From Silurus meridionalis (Eukaryota; Chordata; Actinopteri; Siluriformes; Siluridae), in assembly GCF_014805685.1 (NCBI RefSeq), contig NC_060890.1:21470500-21534499 (forward strand): a DNA stretch of 64,000 bases, read 5' to 3'. Positions within the stretch are counted from its first letter, which is position 1; each line of letters starts with the position of its first letter. This document shows positions 1 to 64,000 of the stretch, piece by piece. The notes below the pieces were generated by a model, which saw only the letters and a program-made list of their open reading frames with translations, was not told the origin of the DNA and did not search any database. A program made the position numbers and the translations under genes.

Positions 1-64000
<64,000 letters not shown>

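Overview
This window is vertebrate nuclear DNA, almost certainly from a teleost fish. It holds small exons with GT..AG boundaries, AT-rich introns full of microsatellites, many Tc1-like and hAT-like transposon remnants, tRNA-derived SINEs and a decayed LINE. No prokaryotic or viral gene organisation is present. All family comparisons are from memory of human RyR1/RyR2/RyR3; no alignment was run.

One protein-coding gene fills the window on the + strand: a ryanodine receptor of the RyR2 (cardiac/brain) type, open at both ends. I place 63 exons (numbered here 1-63 within the window; true numbering is higher). They join in one uninterrupted frame of about 3,125 codons, corresponding roughly to human RyR2 residues 1,620-4,740 of about 4,970. 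The 5' third of the protein (N-terminal domains, SPRY domains, RY1/2) lies upstream. The last exons (S5, pore helix, S6, C-terminal domain) lie downstream. RyR2 identity rests on the DR1 block with [18 protein letters not shown], the EF-hand block, and the RRIS phosphorylation site. Teleosts carry ryr2a and ryr2b; I cannot say which this is.

Layout: 1-8425, junctional solenoid and the start of the bridging solenoid. 8732-36047, bridging solenoid, with the RY3/4 phosphorylation domain at 14785-20644 and the calmodulin-binding helix at 35935-36047. 36422-53682, core solenoid with the Ca2+-coordinating glutamates, ending in an 803-bp exon that carries the EF-hand pair. 54413-56254, divergent region DR1. 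56532-62981, transmembrane S1, S2 and S3 and the start of S4. 62982-64000 is intron.

The most interesting points are in the splicing. (1) An 18-nt phase 1-1 microexon at 45601-45618, inside the 8-kb intron 47, looks like the RyR2 counterpart of the RyR1 ASII microexon, which human RyR2 lacks in its usual form. (2) A GC-AG intron (29996-31310) is forced by the reading frame. (3) A GC-rich coding-like island at 31894 to about 32175 lies between two phase-0 exons, with phase-0 splice sites, and has no RyR counterpart I know. (4) A 27-nt in-frame candidate microexon (20032-20058) lies just after the phosphorylation hot spot. (5) Exon 11 is flanked at 7 and 11 nt by complementary (GT)n and (CA)n tracts. 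Introns also hold nested and mosaic transposons, a 32-bp minisatellite and near-perfect hairpins.
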